Of a DNA stretch of 64,000 bases, positions 24,371 through 36,870 are shown in pieces. Position 1 is the stretch's first letter. Each line of letters starts with the position of its first letter. The stretch is from contig OX101819.2 of the NCBI GenBank assembly GCA_944452925.2, positions 57,938,306 to 58,002,305 of the forward strand, read 5' to 3'. Origin of the DNA: Chrysolina oricalcia (Eukaryota; Arthropoda; Insecta; Coleoptera; Chrysomelidae). A model generated the notes under the pieces. It had not been told where the DNA came from. It saw nothing but the letters and a program-made list of their open reading frames with translations, and did no database searches. Position numbers and translations under genes: made by a program.

Positions 24371-25819
24371 AACGGATTTTAAACGCCTAACATGAGAAAT
24401 AACTTAACAGACAAGGACCAGGTGGAGAATGTTGTAGAGGTTCCAACTTTGACGAAAAAAAAACATTTATACGAAAACACTCAAAATGTTGAAATTGGGA
24501 TGCAGTTCAGGGGTTGAAAACGGTCCTTCGAACATTATTTTACTCCTCTTCCAGTAGGTCTCATGCTGTTAATAATTTTTTTATCTCAAAAATGCACCAG
24601 CACTGGTCTAATGTTAAACGTCGTTTATTTTATCCAGAAAAAATTACACTTTGTATGTTGATGCACGATCAGTTCTATTACATTCTTCGCATACGAAGGC
24701 AATGTCGGGCGCGGTTTTCCTAAGTACTGCTAAAAGATCTTTTGAAGTCATGTCAGCTCCACTCCGTGTGACTAGTGTTCCATCTTCCTTGATTTGGGAA
24801 GAAAATGAGCTAGATGTGAAGTTTATTCTCAAAGCTTTGGAAATAGACCAAATCGAGCAGGACACTGGACGACATTTGACCGTATCTTGCAATCGTAACG
24901 GGCAGTAGTTGTTTTCTATTGGAGACTTGTCGACGAATACACCTATTGTATAGGCTTGAGTTGAAGATTGGATTTCTTTCTCCAGTGTCACAGTACTAAA
25001 AAGGTATAGTTTATATTTTAATACCATTGCTGTGTGCCAAATTTAAATTTTCTAAACTTTTGATTCATGAGACGCACTGTATGCGATTTAGTAAGAATAT
25101 CTAGAAAAATAGTAAGACGTAAGGATTCACCAGGCAACATTTAATCGTTCATTTATTATTGTGTTTTCTGTCTATTGCGAAATATCCTAGACGATTTCCT
25201 TCCTTAAATTTATCCGTCTGAATGAGCCTGCTCATAAAATAATAAACATGATTCGTACCAATTATCAACGAAATTAAATAGACCACAAACTTCGTGTTGA
25301 CTTATTTCAAAAATAGATTGTCAATAACGGAGGTATATCTTTGGCAATTTGTCAGTAAATCTGAAACTCCCTCATGTGTTTGGATGTCTCGTAGCTCATT
25401 ATACTGTTACATAGTACGTGAGTGACAAGTGACATATGTAATGGTTATTTTTATGCGCACCGGGAATTGATGGTGTCCAAGTTTTGACTAAATATCTTTC
25501 AATTCTTTGTTTGGCATGGCTATAACCCAGAAATCAGAAATCACTAGAGACGTAGAATGTTGAAACAAGCAATTTTCAGTTCAGTTCAGAACTGAACTAG
25601 AGTAGCAATAACTATTTATTCCCACAGCCGACTTGAAAATGAAATTTTTGGTATATGATTCATCAAATCGAAACTGCTACTTCACACAAATGGTACCGAA
25701 AGTAGCTATTTTCGGGACGATTTTTTTCACTTTCGAAACGATTTCCTCACTTTTGGGACGATTGTTATTAATTTCAGAGCGACTTTTAGTATCTAATAAT
25801 TCGACAGATTTTTCGAAAA
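24371..25819. other. No gene recognised
   Basis: A frame on the reverse strand at 24644-25027 includes SSFSSQIKEDGTL and DLLAVLRKTAPDIAFVCEEC. A related peptide block (SSFPPLTKKDGTL) occurs on the reverse strand at 47200-47250, which suggests a repeat-encoded protein. No domain is recognised. Confidence 0.3.
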
Positions 25820-25885
25820 CTTGTAGCCAGGCAATAGACACGAGAGCCCGAAGGGCTCGAGTGGCTATTGCCAAATGGCAACAAG
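25820..25885. repeat. CGAG-core palindrome A
   Basis: A 66-bp imperfect palindrome. Outer arms GGCAATAG/CTATTGCC flank CACGAGAGCCCGAAGGGCTCGAG. The GC-rich core resembles palindromes at 28787, 39916 and 40402. Confidence 0.75.
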
Positions 25886-26272
25886 TTTGAGAAAAAATGT
25901 GGAGAATTATTTTCTACTTTAACGAACTCTCGTGTGGTATTCGATAGATTATTTTTTGATGCCCCAATCATAGACACTTCTCTATATAACATTTTTATTC
26001 ATTACGGTTATCTAAATTTATTTTTCAATTTGCATGCAAACTGATAACAGACGTCAAATCAAAAGTATCATTTGTTGTCACACAATAAAAACAAAATACC
26101 ACGAATATTCCCGAGGCAATAATCTAAGTAGAAAATTCCCACTATAACAATGTTGTGATTGGTTTGAAAGTACATCATAGCTTTAAATTTATGGTTTTTA
26201 TTGGTTGCAAGATATGTCGAAAAATAATCATGTAACATTGGTGTGTGCTTTTTTGCTTTTCAAAACCATAAA

Positions 26273-26347
26273 ATGGGAACTAGTAGTGAAATTAAGGCTG
26301 AAATGATTCCACAAGAGATTAGTGAATCTGCTGAAGTCAAGAGAGAG
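26273..26347 (+). CDS. Short first-exon candidate
   Basis: ATG at 26273, 25 codons (MGTSSEIKAEMIPQEISESA...), ending at donor GAG|GTATGG. Acidic, no domain. No second exon was found. It resembles the isolated first exons at 13106 and 36520. Confidence 0.25.
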
Positions 26348-28151
26348 GTATGGATTGGTCTACAATTCATTTAAAAAATGAAGCAATGATAAAAATGTGC
26401 ATAGTTCATATTTAATGGCAAAATCTAAATTCTTGAAGCCATCGAGCCTCTAGAGCAATTACTTGATGCTTGAGTCCACAATTAATATTAAAAGTAATAT
26501 AGATGTAAACCGATATACCAAAGTTATTGCTATGAAGCAAAAAAATCAAAAGTATTGAATAAAGAAGAAATAGATCACATCTTATCAGAAGCTGGAAATG
26601 ATATTCATGCCCTAAAGTTTTCCTTTCACGAAGACTCATAGAGAATGATGGTCTAGTGACATTTTCAAAAGGATGTTAGATATTTTGTTCAACTTTTTGA
26701 AAGTTAATTCATTTTTTACATTTTTTCTACAGTCCCATACTTCTTTCAACTTTTTTCTACTCTTTCATACTTTGTATTCTTATGTGCCACTTTAAAAGCA
26801 AGTATATGAACAAATCGCCAAAATGTAATTAAGGTACGTAAGTACAGATATTATAAAAAAAATTTGTTTTTAATTAAGAATCACAAGAAGTGAAAAAAGT
26901 ATGAAAAATAGTATGAAAAAGTACTAAAATGAAAAAGTACCATCAATAAAGTAGGTATAAAGTACAGCAAAAATGGACGAAAACGTATCAAGAAGTTCGA
27001 AAAATTGTGAAATAGTATGATGGAGTAAAAGAGTAACTGAAAATACAGGAAATTAATTTTCCCTGCTCAGCTCACATAGCTAACAAACAGAAATTCGCCT
27101 TCAACTTTATTATTTTAGCTCTGTAGAGTGAAAAAAAGAGCTATTCAAGTTCCAAATCCCAAGCCTACTTTGATGACGACCAGTTTCACCATTTTTTCGT
27201 TTTCCATTCACGTGTCAGCTGATGAAAATGCTCAAACTGCACTGGTGTATTCACAGTCTGAGAATGAAACAAATACGAATTCAACTCAACAATTCTCTCA
27301 CAGTTTTTCTTTGCTTTTTCATACTTTTCTGTACATTTCGATACGTTTTTATATCTTTTTGTATTTCCTCCTGATTTCCCTCATTGAAATTCACTTTTTT
27401 CCAGTATTTGAACTCACAATTTCTGCGATGTGTATATCTACTTTTGAAGTCGCGTCTTATAGAATGCAGAATTTTCCAAAATATAAATATTAAATCTATC
27501 GAAGGATTATTATCAGGAAATTTGTAATTCAGAAGTGATTTTCTAGCCTTGGTCTATACGTTGATACAATATGAGCAACCTCAACTTCACATGTATTTGT
27601 GCTTTGTGATACACAGACTAAATAAATATTCTAATGACGTATAATATAAAGATTGGTTTTACAACAGATTTTTGCCAATCTGGCAACAGGTGCATGAAAT
27701 TCAATTTTAGTTTCACCAATAAATGAATCGCATTCACCATAACACCAATCTCATTATCTGGTATGATTCATGCAATTCTGGTTCATTTCATTGAAGAAGT
27801 TGTGTTCAAGTGGTTGCACGCCTGTTTGTAGTTGGCAAATACATGCAGTCTCAAGTTCCTTCAAGTTGATTGCTTTGAACTGAATTATATTCCAGAAAAT
27901 TGAGTTTGCGACGCATCGTGATTAGCTGATGATGTCATTGACAAACGAAACATTGAACAATTTCACAGCAAGGATCCTTGCCAGATTCAACTCCACGAAG
28001 TAACATAACAACGTAAAAAAATTATAGTATAGTATAGGTATTGTACAAAAAAGAAAGGTGCATATTTACGTTAGAAAATTCACTACATACTTATTGACTA
28101 CCAAAATATATTGTTTCCAGTCACCAGAGAGGAAACATATTTTAATGTATA
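26348..28151. other. No gene recognised
   Basis: Low-complexity stretches with repeated TACTTTTTCATACTTTT motifs on both strands (about 26690-27010 and 27300-27370). The frame at 27128-27493 is a consequence of this and has no domain. Confidence 0.4.
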
Positions 28152-28752
28152 CAGGGTGGGTCACGGTCGATGGTACCTTAGACGTTTACGAAGAACGGGA
28201 AATAGGATCATTCTGAAAATTTGGTTTCTCAAGTAGTTGCTCTTGTTCTATCGATCTAAAATATTTGCAGCAATGCAGCGTTGCCGCTTATATCAGAAAG
28301 TAGCAGCATCTTTGTTATTTCAAATGAGTAACCCTGTATATTACCGCATTTTTGAACTTGTCATTCTTTTCTGATTATTTCTGCCCTATACCTATCTCTA
28401 ACGGTTTTTGAGAAATTGGTTATTTTCCATATTTTTTATCCAAAACATAGCTCGAACTGAATGTTTATTTCTGCAGTATTTGGATTCTTAGGAAGTTGCA
28501 ATTTTGTGTTTAGTTCATCAAGATCATGTACATTGATTCTGTATAGAGAAGTTTGTTCTGCGTTATACAGGGTCGTTCAAAATTCAGGATACGAAAAGGG
28601 TTGAAAGTGTGTTTTTTTTTTAATGGAACATCCTGTATATTATGAAATATCCTAAAAGATGACTAAATTCCCTTCGAATTGATATACCATGTTCCTATAC
28701 CTAAATAGCCAGAATTCCGAGATAATAGCAATTTTCACTTGTAATCTCCCAA

Positions 28753-28884
28753 GTGCTTGAATTATTGCCGGAAATTTTTCGAGTACGTGATTTTTTTGAA
28801 AATAACCCGAGTCGCGAAGCGACGAGGGTAATTTTCTTTGAGAATTCATGTATGAGATAAATGTATGGCAATTAATTCAAGCAC
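28753..28884. repeat. Palindromic element B inside the foldback centre
   Basis: Outer arms GTGCTTGAATTATTGCC and GGCAATTAATTCAAGCAC differ by one base insertion. The centre (28787-28841) is GAAAAT.ACCCGAGTCGC-GAA-GCGACGAGGGTAATTTTC, a GC-rich hairpin of the CGAG type. Confidence 0.75.
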
Positions 28885-29050
28885 GAGGGGGATTCGGTAA
28901 GAAAATTTCACACCGAGAAATGAAAATCATCCAACAATTCATAAGAAATAACTAACGATGGTTTCACCTGAACTATTTATAACCACTGAAATATTGATAT
29001 GTGAAATACTTAACAAAATTTTCATCAATAAATGTGTTTAAATTTGGAAC

Positions 29051-29100
29051 AAAAAAAAGGTATGTTCTTATCGTGGATTGAACCATCGACCTAGCGACTC
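29051..29100 (-). repeat. tRNA-like B box with T run
   Basis: Reverse strand: TCGATGGTTCAATCCACGA then, about 15 bases on, eight T. Looks like the 3' half of a tRNA-derived sequence inside the foldback centre. Confidence 0.35.
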
Positions 29101-29705
29101 ATTGCTATTATCTCGGAATTCTGGCTATTTAGGTATAGGAACACGATATATCAATTCGAAGGGAATTTAGTCATCTTTCAGGATATTTCATAATATACAG
29201 GATGATCCATTTAAAAAAACGCACTTTCAACCCTTTTCGTATCTAGCAGTAAGATCATGAATTTTGAACGACCCTGTATAACGCAGAACAAACTTCTCTT
29301 TACAGAATCAATGTACATGACCTTGATGAACTAAACTCAAAATTGCAACTTCCTAAGAATCCAGATACCGCAGAAATAAACATTCAATTCGAGCTATGTT
29401 TTGGATAAAAAATATGGAAAATAACCAATATCTCAAAAACCGTTAGAGATAGGTATAGGGGAGTATAAGGCAGAAATAATCAGAAAAGAATGACAAGTTC
29501 AAAAATGCCGTAATATACAGGGTGACTCATTTGAAATAACAAAGATGCTGCTACTTTCTGGTATAAGCGGCAACGGTGCATTGCTGAAAATATTTTAGAT
29601 CGACAGACCAAGAGCAACTACTTGAGAAACCAAATTTTCAGAATGATTCTATTTCCCGTTCTTCGTAAACGTCTAAGGTACCATCGACCGTGACCCACCC
29701 TGTAT

Positions 29706-29995
29706 ATTATGTTTATAATGGTATGAATTTAATATTTTCTCTATTATGTATTTCTTCAATTTATTGCTAAATAATTTCAAATTTCTTATACCTTTTAGGT
29801 TTGGTGATGGACAATTGTAAATTTTTGGGCCTGTTGTACGTATGAATTTTTGCGATGAAGTTGTTTTAGTTTGGGGTGTTCTTTTATTGTCTCTTTTTCT
29901 TGTATTGTAATCGTGGTTATTGGTATTCTTTTCAATTTTATTATCGTACACACATGTGGAAACGCTGAAAATATAAAGTTTGAGTCTGTCCATAA
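29706..29995 (-). pseudogene. C-terminal end of a CR1/Jockey-type LINE
   Basis: The reverse-strand frame contains HDYNTRKRDN, then TTGPKIYNCPSPNLKG and LFSNKLKKYIIEKIL, the standard C-terminus of these pol proteins (HxYNTR..GPKIYN.LP..LK..F...LK.YL). Everything upstream is lost at about 30000. The foldback element ends 4 bp away and may have inserted at its 3' end. Confidence 0.8.
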
Positions 29996-30865
29996 ATCTT
30001 AATAAATAATATTGATAAATAATAAATGTTGTTCTTTCTTACTGGTATGTTCTGTGAATTGAGAATCATTAATAAATCAATGATCTCCTTTTTTAATCCT
30101 TTTTGCTGGGCAGATCTTTATATCCTGAAGAACCAGAACTATACAAAACATGAGCCTGATCCTGAGCTGCTTGCTGAGGAAAGAAGGTGGCGGCTAGACA
30201 ATCACACACGAATGAAAACAAAGAAAAACAACCAAAAAAAAATCAAGTATGGTTTTGGGTTAAATCAGAGAAGGCCGAGGGTGATTCGACGACAGATCTC
30301 CAGAACATTCCTCTGTGTCAATAATTCATTTCTTGTCCTTTCATGCCCATCCCAAAAACATTGACGTATTTTTCCTGTAAATTCAAATGACGTTTATTCG
30401 AAATTTGTATCAAAGTTTTAGATCAATATGAACTTCAACATGTTTTTGACCTACTTTTTGTTTGTTATCGATCGTTAAATCGATTTTATTGACGATATAA
30501 ATCATTTTTATAGTAGTGTAGAAATCTGAATAATCACAAGTCACACAACGTGGTCCTTGATTTCCAGAAAAATGTTTCGTCTTGTTTTCGTGAACTGTTC
30601 GAAGACAATTCCACGATCAAGATATCCAACAACCTAAACATTTGTTAAATACCAAAAAAGGCTAGGTTTGTTCCTGCAACAGTTGCCAACTAAATGATCA
30701 TACATGGCATGGCAAGACATCACACTCAACCCTCGAAGACTTCTGAGGGTTGCGCGTAAGGGTGTAAGGGTGAAGGGTGAAACTTTTGTGTATTTAAACA
30801 GAGAACGGATGTCCTTGATCGTTGCAGAGGTTAGTGGGTAGAACATCTCGGAAAAGGCTCACTGC
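29996..30865. other. No gene recognised
   Basis: The frame at 30026-30364 has a Lys/Arg/Asn-rich stretch but no domain. Otherwise nothing recognisable. Confidence 0.35.
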
Positions 30866-30955
30866 AAAAAAACGGGAATTGAAACATGCTGGAAATTCAA
30901 TTCACGACCCTAAGCTTGAGAAGTGAACGCTCTACCAGCACGACCACTACGGTCA
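30866..30955 (-). repeat. tRNA-derived SINE-like unit
   Basis: Reverse strand reads TGGTCGTGCTGGTAGAGCG (A-box-like, with the tRNA D-arm pattern) and GGTCGTGAATTGAATTTCC (degenerate B box), ending in a seven-T run at 30866-30872. An A-box-like GGTTAGTGGGTAGAACATC lies on the forward strand at 30828-30846. Confidence 0.45.
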
Positions 30956-31240
30956 CAAGAGCCACAGCACGACAACTGCTGCCACAATAGCCACACACGG
31001 CCACAAGAGACACAAAGCATGATTAAAAGAATAACATTTAATGAAGACTGGAATCCGGGAGTACAGTAAGAAACTGTTGCAGGGTGAAGGTGTGTCATCA
31101 TCTACGAAGACACGTTCACATTATCACTCATTTACGATGACAGGTTCAACTGTCAATTCGGTGTAGTTGTTATGACACTTATGACTTGCAATAAATATAC
31201 TTGAGTTGATGAATTACGAATGAATGAAGTTAACTGAAGT

Positions 31241-31890
31241 ATGATGAAGAATCTGAGAACAGTTCTTAACACAAAACAGATTCCCAATGTTTACTATGGT
31301 CAAGTTGACTCACGATTGAGGTATGGAATTAGTTTCTGGGGATGGTCTACTAACTCAGTCAATGTGTTTTTGGCTCAGAAGAGACTCATTAGAACAATAG
31401 CTAATGTTTCTAGTACGTTCAGCTGCCGCAAGCTTTTTAATGACTTAGATATTCTAACCCTAACAGGTCTATACATATTTGAAACATGTGCATATATTTT
31501 TACAAACCGTGATTATTTCATGAGAAATTCTGCAATTCACGATTTGAACACAAGAATCAAAAATAACTTTCATGTTCCCCTAGCAAAATCTTCCATTTCG
31601 TATAAGTCCCCGAATAACGTTGGCATTCTCATGTTCAATAAACTACCTCCCGAAGTGAAATCTTGTACTTCGCTTATAAAATTCAAAAAAAGTTTGAAGG
31701 AATATCTCGTCCGTCAAAGTCATTATTCAATGAGTTTTTCTGACTGCCTGTTCACTTTGTTTTGATTGTGATAGTAGGATAAGTTTGTTGTCTGCATTGT
31801 GATATTAGGATAAGTTTTAGGTTACGGTTTTATATGACGACTCCTATACAGTTGTAATTGTCTTTGTGGAGAATAAAGGAAAAAAAATCA
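31241..31890 (+). pseudogene. C-terminal third of a CR1/Jockey-type LINE with 3' UTR
   Basis: Open frame 31241-31765: LRTVLNTKQIPNVYYGQ, RLRYGISFWGW, QKRLIRTIANVS, CRKLFNDLDILTL, IHDLNTRIKNNFH and LMFNKLPPEVKS, the thumb/C-terminal pattern of insect LINEs. No stop inside. It ends in TGA and an A-rich tail (AATAAAGGAAAAAAAA) at about 31873-31888. Palm and endonuclease are missing, so this is a 5'-truncated copy. Confidence 0.85.
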
Positions 31891-32965
31891 GTTACCAACT
31901 TGCTGAAGAGGCATTTGAAAGGAAGTGATCTAATGATCCCCAGGGTATCATCTTCAGATAGTAGCATGTAATCAAATATCAAAAATCAGAATGTTCAGAG
32001 AATTGGTCTTCCAAGACATAGAGTTCTATAAATAAAATTCCGAAAAAGATAAATTCTTTAAATCATTCATCATGAAGTCGTCCAACCCTAGTAACCTGTT
32101 GAAAATAAATTTGAAGGTCGATGCTAACGAATTTCAGTAATTGTTCTATATTTAAACCTAGTGTTGGTATAAAGAGTAAATGTTTCATTTATGAAAAATT
32201 ATATACTTACTCTCAGAATTCGCTTGTTGCCAGAATCTCGACTATTATGAAAATTACAATGTGAAATTCGTTTCTGCCTAGGACTCTTATAGCCTGTTGC
32301 TATTGCTTCTATTTCTACTGAGATTTCTTGGTAACTCTATCGGTCACCAAAATGTGATTCATGTCTCTTGTGGCAGATTCACAGTCAATTTGACTAATGT
32401 TGGTTGCAAACTCGGAACTCTATTCTTATGAAATATACAATGGAATAAATATGTACAGCGTGACTAACGGTTCATGGTAGATTAGTCGTTTATGAAAAAC
32501 ACAAATCAGGATTCTTCTGAAGATTTCGCATCTCATATTTCCTCAACTGTTCTATCAATCTAAAATATTTTCTGCATTGCGACGTTGCCGGTTCTACCAA
32601 AAAGTTCTAGCAGATTAATTTTTTCAAACAGAACATAATTGCTTACAGAGAGCACTTGCAAGTGTGTCCTCTGCAATGAGGAACATTGCACAAGTATCTG
32701 TTAGATATAATTCAATACCCGTCGTGGTCTTAGCCAGGGAAGTGGTTGTTTTCTGACAGGTACTTAATGAGCATACGTGGTAGGTGTATATGGGAGTAAA
32801 GGGTGAAACATCGGTCAGCAACGACTTTTCTATCTCCCAAAACAAATTTGTTTCTGATAAATCTCCTAACCTGGAGACTTGGGGTGCTTCTTCCTCTTCC
32901 CGCAAGGTGGAGCGGCCTAGACACCGTTTAATCGCGTTAGACCAGTGGTGACCAAATAGCAGAAT
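31891..32965. other. Repeat-derived, no clear gene
   Basis: A reverse-strand block at about 32660-32770 is shared with forward 59845-59950 and reads SLAKTTTGIELYLTDTC.. in both, but no known domain is recognised. Confidence 0.35.
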
Positions 32966-33438
32966 TGTCATCCTCGGCCAGAAATACTAAAAATAAAATT
33001 CACTCTGAGAGTATATCTGGGAGCGGAGCGCTGATAGGCTCCGTCACCAGCAGCTTTGCTCCGGCATTGGCCGGAGCAAATGTCGAAGAAGGCCAAGTTG
33101 GCTCTCTTATTCAGTTATCCGGGTGCCATGGAAGAGCCCGGATAGTGAACTCTTCGGGGAGTGGTAGCCGGCTTTAAGCCTTTAATTTTTAGCTTTCTTC
33201 GTCTTCCCAAGTATTTCTGGCCAGGTTGTAGCTCTTCTTGGGAATCTACAGCCTGGCATAGAAAGATGTAACGACGTTGGTTTAACACCAACTATTCAAA
33301 AAGAGTTCGTACTGATCCTGACTGATCCTCGAAGAAGAGTTTCGAAGTTGCTGGATTTGCGACTATATGCTGTCCTCGGAGATACAGCTAGCCAGATTAA
33401 GTGGAATTCTCCCATTTCCGGATCTCCGAGTACACGCA
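32966..33438 (+). repeat. GC-richer direct repeat, copy 1 (possible LTR)
   Basis: Starts TGTCATCCTCGGCCAGAAAT. Contains hairpin-prone blocks GGGAGCGGAGCGCTGATAGG, CTCCGGCATTGGCCGGAG and CCGGGTGCCATGGAAGAGCCCGG-type pairing. Its counterpart lies 1,094 bp downstream at 34060-34380 in the same orientation. Direct, TG-starting copies around a short interior suggest LTRs of a decayed element, but no gag-pol is seen. Confidence 0.5.
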
Positions 33439-34059
33439 TTTGTTGTTGTTGTTGTGGGGCTCAGTGAATAATGATTTGTGGTGCACTCCAGTGGGAGGCA
33501 TGGCCCGAAAATGGACATGGACGAACTTATCGGAAAGTTTTCTTGGGTGCACTTTCGGGACGATTCTGATCGAGTTATGCCCATATCCTTCTTGGGATCG
33601 AGTGGTAATGACCATTCCCGCAGCCAGCCTGTTGTTCCTGAGCCGAATGGACAGGGTAAAACGACACGACAGGGTCGCCTCAATCAACAGAGCTGGTTGT
33701 CCTTAGCCAGTGGGCAAGGGTGAAGAGATGTGGAGTATGCCTTTAGAAGCTGAGTAATGAGCGCAGGTGGAAATATATAACATAACGATTACATAAAACT
33801 TTCGTAAGGAGTATCCTGGAATCCCTACGATAAGTTGGAAGCTTGAAGAACATCGACTAGTTTTGGACAGCCGGGAGCAATACTGAATGATTTTGAATGT
33901 ACTAACCATGCCTCTTCTTTTTAGGGTTTTTTGCAGCTTGTATACACGTTTAACAAATAAAGACCAAGAGCCCATAAAGAAAAAAAAAAGAAAGGTCCTT
34001 TTCAGGACAAACCATAGGTGTTTCATCCCTATGCCAAGCGATTTCTTGAAGGTGGGGAG

Positions 34060-34380
34060 TGTCATCCTCGGCCAGAAATACTGAAAATGAAATTCACTCT
34101 GAGGGTATATCTGGGAGCGGAGCGCTGATAGGCTCCGCCTACCAGCGGCTTTGCTCCAGCATTGGCTGGATTTATTTAAGAAGAAATCTTATTCAGTCAT
34201 CCGGGTGCCACGGAAGAGCCCGGATAGTGAACTCTTCGGGTAAACTCTTCGGGATGGCTCACCAGCGGCTTGAAGCCTTTCATTTTTAACTTTCTTCCAA
34301 GTATTTGCGACTATGCTGTGCTCGGAAATAGAGCTAGCCGGATGAGGTGGAGTCCTCCAATTTCTGGAACTCCGAGCATT
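34060..34380 (+). repeat. GC-richer direct repeat, copy 2 (possible LTR)
   Basis: Same start as copy 1 and the same order of blocks, with internal deletions and a short local duplication of CTCTTCGGG. The end (CTCCGAG near 34370) matches copy 1 near 33427. Confidence 0.5.
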
Positions 34381-36519
34381 GACAGAATTGTTAACAAATG
34401 CGCGTACTTGGATGTGGAAAAATTGAAAGGATATTTCGCCTCTTCCGGCCTAGCTCAGTATCTTCGTCCAAGATACAGTAAAGTCGCAAAAACCCAACAA
34501 ATCCAGAATTCTCCCTCGGTTTGGAACAATCAGGAACAATAACGAATTCTCTTTATATTGTTTCGTGTTCCCAACGAGGTTCGATTTTACCATTAGGCCA
34601 GGCTGTGGTTCACTAAAAATCAAGGCAAATTTATTGAGTGAGCCACCCGATAAATCTACCACTCGGGAGGACTGATCCCCGATAGATGACTACATCGGAG
34701 CTCTTCAGTGGCTCCCGGATGACTGACCCACCATGCACCCCCTAAGGTTGAGGCCCGGAAGGATAAACTCCCCAGCACTCGTACGTACTCGAAAGCTCAC
34801 CCCCCATATCCACCACCCCCTCTCGTTAAAGCGGTTCCTCATCCTGATGACTGGCGATCAGCAGAATAAAATCTGACCGTTTGATATGGAGTGCCCAGCC
34901 AATTATCGGCTTGAAGCTCCCTTATATCTGACATGAGTTGACTTTTAAACAATGACTTTACTTTACTGTGCATGGTGCCCCCCTGAAACTGGCTGAAGGC
35001 CTGACTGACTTTTCCAGTTATATTTATATAGTTATATTTATATTCCGAACCGTGAAAAAACGACTCGGCCAATGGCATAGCGAAGCTAGTGGGCGGAGCC
35101 TATTGGAGCTTCGCTTCTAAATATAATCAACGGAGTATTTATTTTTGGCCAAAGATAACAGAATACGGGATGATTTGGATGGAGATGGCTTCATTGCTGT
35201 CTGTGTTGACCTACCCGTGCACTGACGCAAGGGTATCTATAAACATATCCATATACATCACAAGGATAATTTCAGTAGGAACTGAACCAAATCTGGATCC
35301 TATTCTCGTAAACGCTAGGAATGTAAACAGGCCCTATGGACACGCTTCCAACTCTACCGATCCTGTATAAACATATCCTCAGGTGAATTAGGAGTTAGCT
35401 CTAGACCAACCTCGGAGATGACAAACCTCTGAAGAAGCTAACCTCTAACACAACCGAAATGATAAGACGCAATTTAAAAAAACTGCGGACTTTGGACCCA
35501 GAAGAAAATTTTAGTTTTGATCAGAATGTATTTTACATACTAACCATTCGTAAAAAATAATCCGAAAAAAAAATTCTCTATAAAAACCGTAACAAAATCC
35601 GTTGCGTGGTTGAGGCATTGTCCAAAGATATAGTCAGTGAATGTCCATACAGACTCTTATTGTTAGTAGATCCCGTTAGGTAATGTTTCGATCGGAGAGA
35701 ACCTATAACTATGTCTCTTTTTCCCCACCTCCTGTACTTCATCTCATTCAAACTCCAAAGTTTCTTTTTGTTGGGCACTAACGGAGTGGCACCATCTACT
35801 AATGGATCCAATCGTCTTCCAATGATGCACCCGTAAGGTTGACTGATTATGTATCTTTAGATGGTTAAGGACCTGTATTAAAAACGTGTTTAGAAGTTAA
35901 CTTATTTTAACTTCAAGTTAACTTTAGCTTTAAAATAAAAGATTCATTAAAGTTCTATTCCTTAGATAAAAATGAGACGAAGAATATTCAGCAACTACCA
36001 ATAATGAACATGTTCTGAGTGTATTCAAAACTTGAGTTACTGTAAAATTACTTTTATTTCAACAGTAATCGATTTAGGTAATTTGTTTCTGAACTGAAGA
36101 ATTTTTTGAAATTCTCACATATACTGTAGCACATCCTGAAAAAATAATAATCAATGGAATTTTTTCAGTGGAAATCATCAATTTTCAAGTTACAGCCCTT
36201 CAAATGTAAAGAGAATGAATTTTCTCTACGACTATTGTATTCTACGTTCATTACATATTGATTTTTAATTGAAGCACTAATTGAAGCACTAATTGATGAT
36301 TCCAAGACACCGTGGATCCTAACTCATTTTTCAACGGCAATCGGCTAATCACAGGTTCAGAATTTTCAGAATCCACGGGAACTCAGAGGTTTAACAAACA
36401 AATTTCTAAAGAAGGCTTTGCTTGATTGAACTTTTGTCACAGCTCGGCATCCAAGAATGTCAGATTGACTATTTTCTTAGTTCTAACTTTGATCTGTGTG
36501 ACAAGTACATAATATAAAA
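34381..36519. other. No gene recognised; GC-richer to about 35100
   Basis: 34640-34850 has GC-rich, UTR-like sequence. GTGGGCGGAGCCTATTGGAGC at 35090-35110 echoes, in reverse, the GGAGCGCTGATAGGCTCCG block of the direct repeats. The frame at 35089-35370 is unrecognised. Confidence 0.35.
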
Positions 36520-36582
36520 ATGAATAGAGCGGATTGGGAAAGCAGTGATAGTGAGGAAGATGAAATCTATCTTGCAAAAAAG
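36520..36582 (+). CDS. Short acidic first-exon candidate
   Basis: ATG at 36520, 21 codons (MNRADWESSDSEEDEIYLA..), ending at a donor AAG|GTATAT. The context CATAATATAAAAATG suits a 5' end. No second exon seen. Possibly a transposon first exon left in a deletion derivative. Confidence 0.3.
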
Positions 36583-36659
36583 GTATATCAAACAATTTTT
36601 ACTTGAACGTTCCACACTCTCTCAGTTCTTGGTCAGAGTTTCTCTAGTAGGTATTTCAT

Positions 36660-36745
36660 TCACAAATGTTCAGTTGTAAGTAAATGTATAACGAAGGTAG
36701 TTATATAGGCGCGAGTTCGAATCTCACTCTTGGAAGTTTTTTTTT
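36660..36745 (+). repeat. tRNA-like B box with nine-T terminator
   Basis: GGCGCGAGTTCGAATCTCACTC at 36709-36729 (B-box consensus GTTCGAATC) followed by TTGGAAG and nine T at 36737-36745. The upstream half does not form a D-arm, so it is a remnant or a SINE head. Confidence 0.4.
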
Positions 36746-36870
36746 AATTATTTTCAATTGAAGCATTTATTCATTCACAAATGAACACCGATTGTTCATG
36801 TATAATTGTTATTCTACCTTATATTACTTTATAATATATACATATTTTCATAAATTGTTGTAGCGTTGTA

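Larger units (their letters stand above)
28152..29702. mobile_element. Giant-arm foldback element, 1.55 kb
   Basis: Ends CAGGGTGGGTCACGG and its reverse complement, flanked by TA at 28150-28151 and 29703-29704. The left arm (28152-28732) and right arm (29101-29702) are inverted near-copies of about 580-600 bp, leaving only about 370 bp in the middle. The middle contains palindrome B (28753-28884) and a tRNA-like box. No transposase. It abuts a reverse-strand LINE end on its right. Confidence 0.9.

Noticed and set aside
24644..25027. 127-codon reverse frame with a CEEC motif
   Set aside because: Looked briefly like the end of a PHD finger, but no other zinc ligands are present; a related block at 47200 suggests a repeat. 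Left unnamed.
27128..27493. 121-codon Phe/Ser-rich frame
   Set aside because: Low-complexity T-rich sequence with repeated words; no domain.
30026..30364. 112-codon Lys/Arg-rich frame
   Set aside because: No domain or homologous copy in the window; composition explains it.
35089..35370. 93-codon frame
   Set aside because: No recognisable family; lies in repeat-derived GC-richer sequence.
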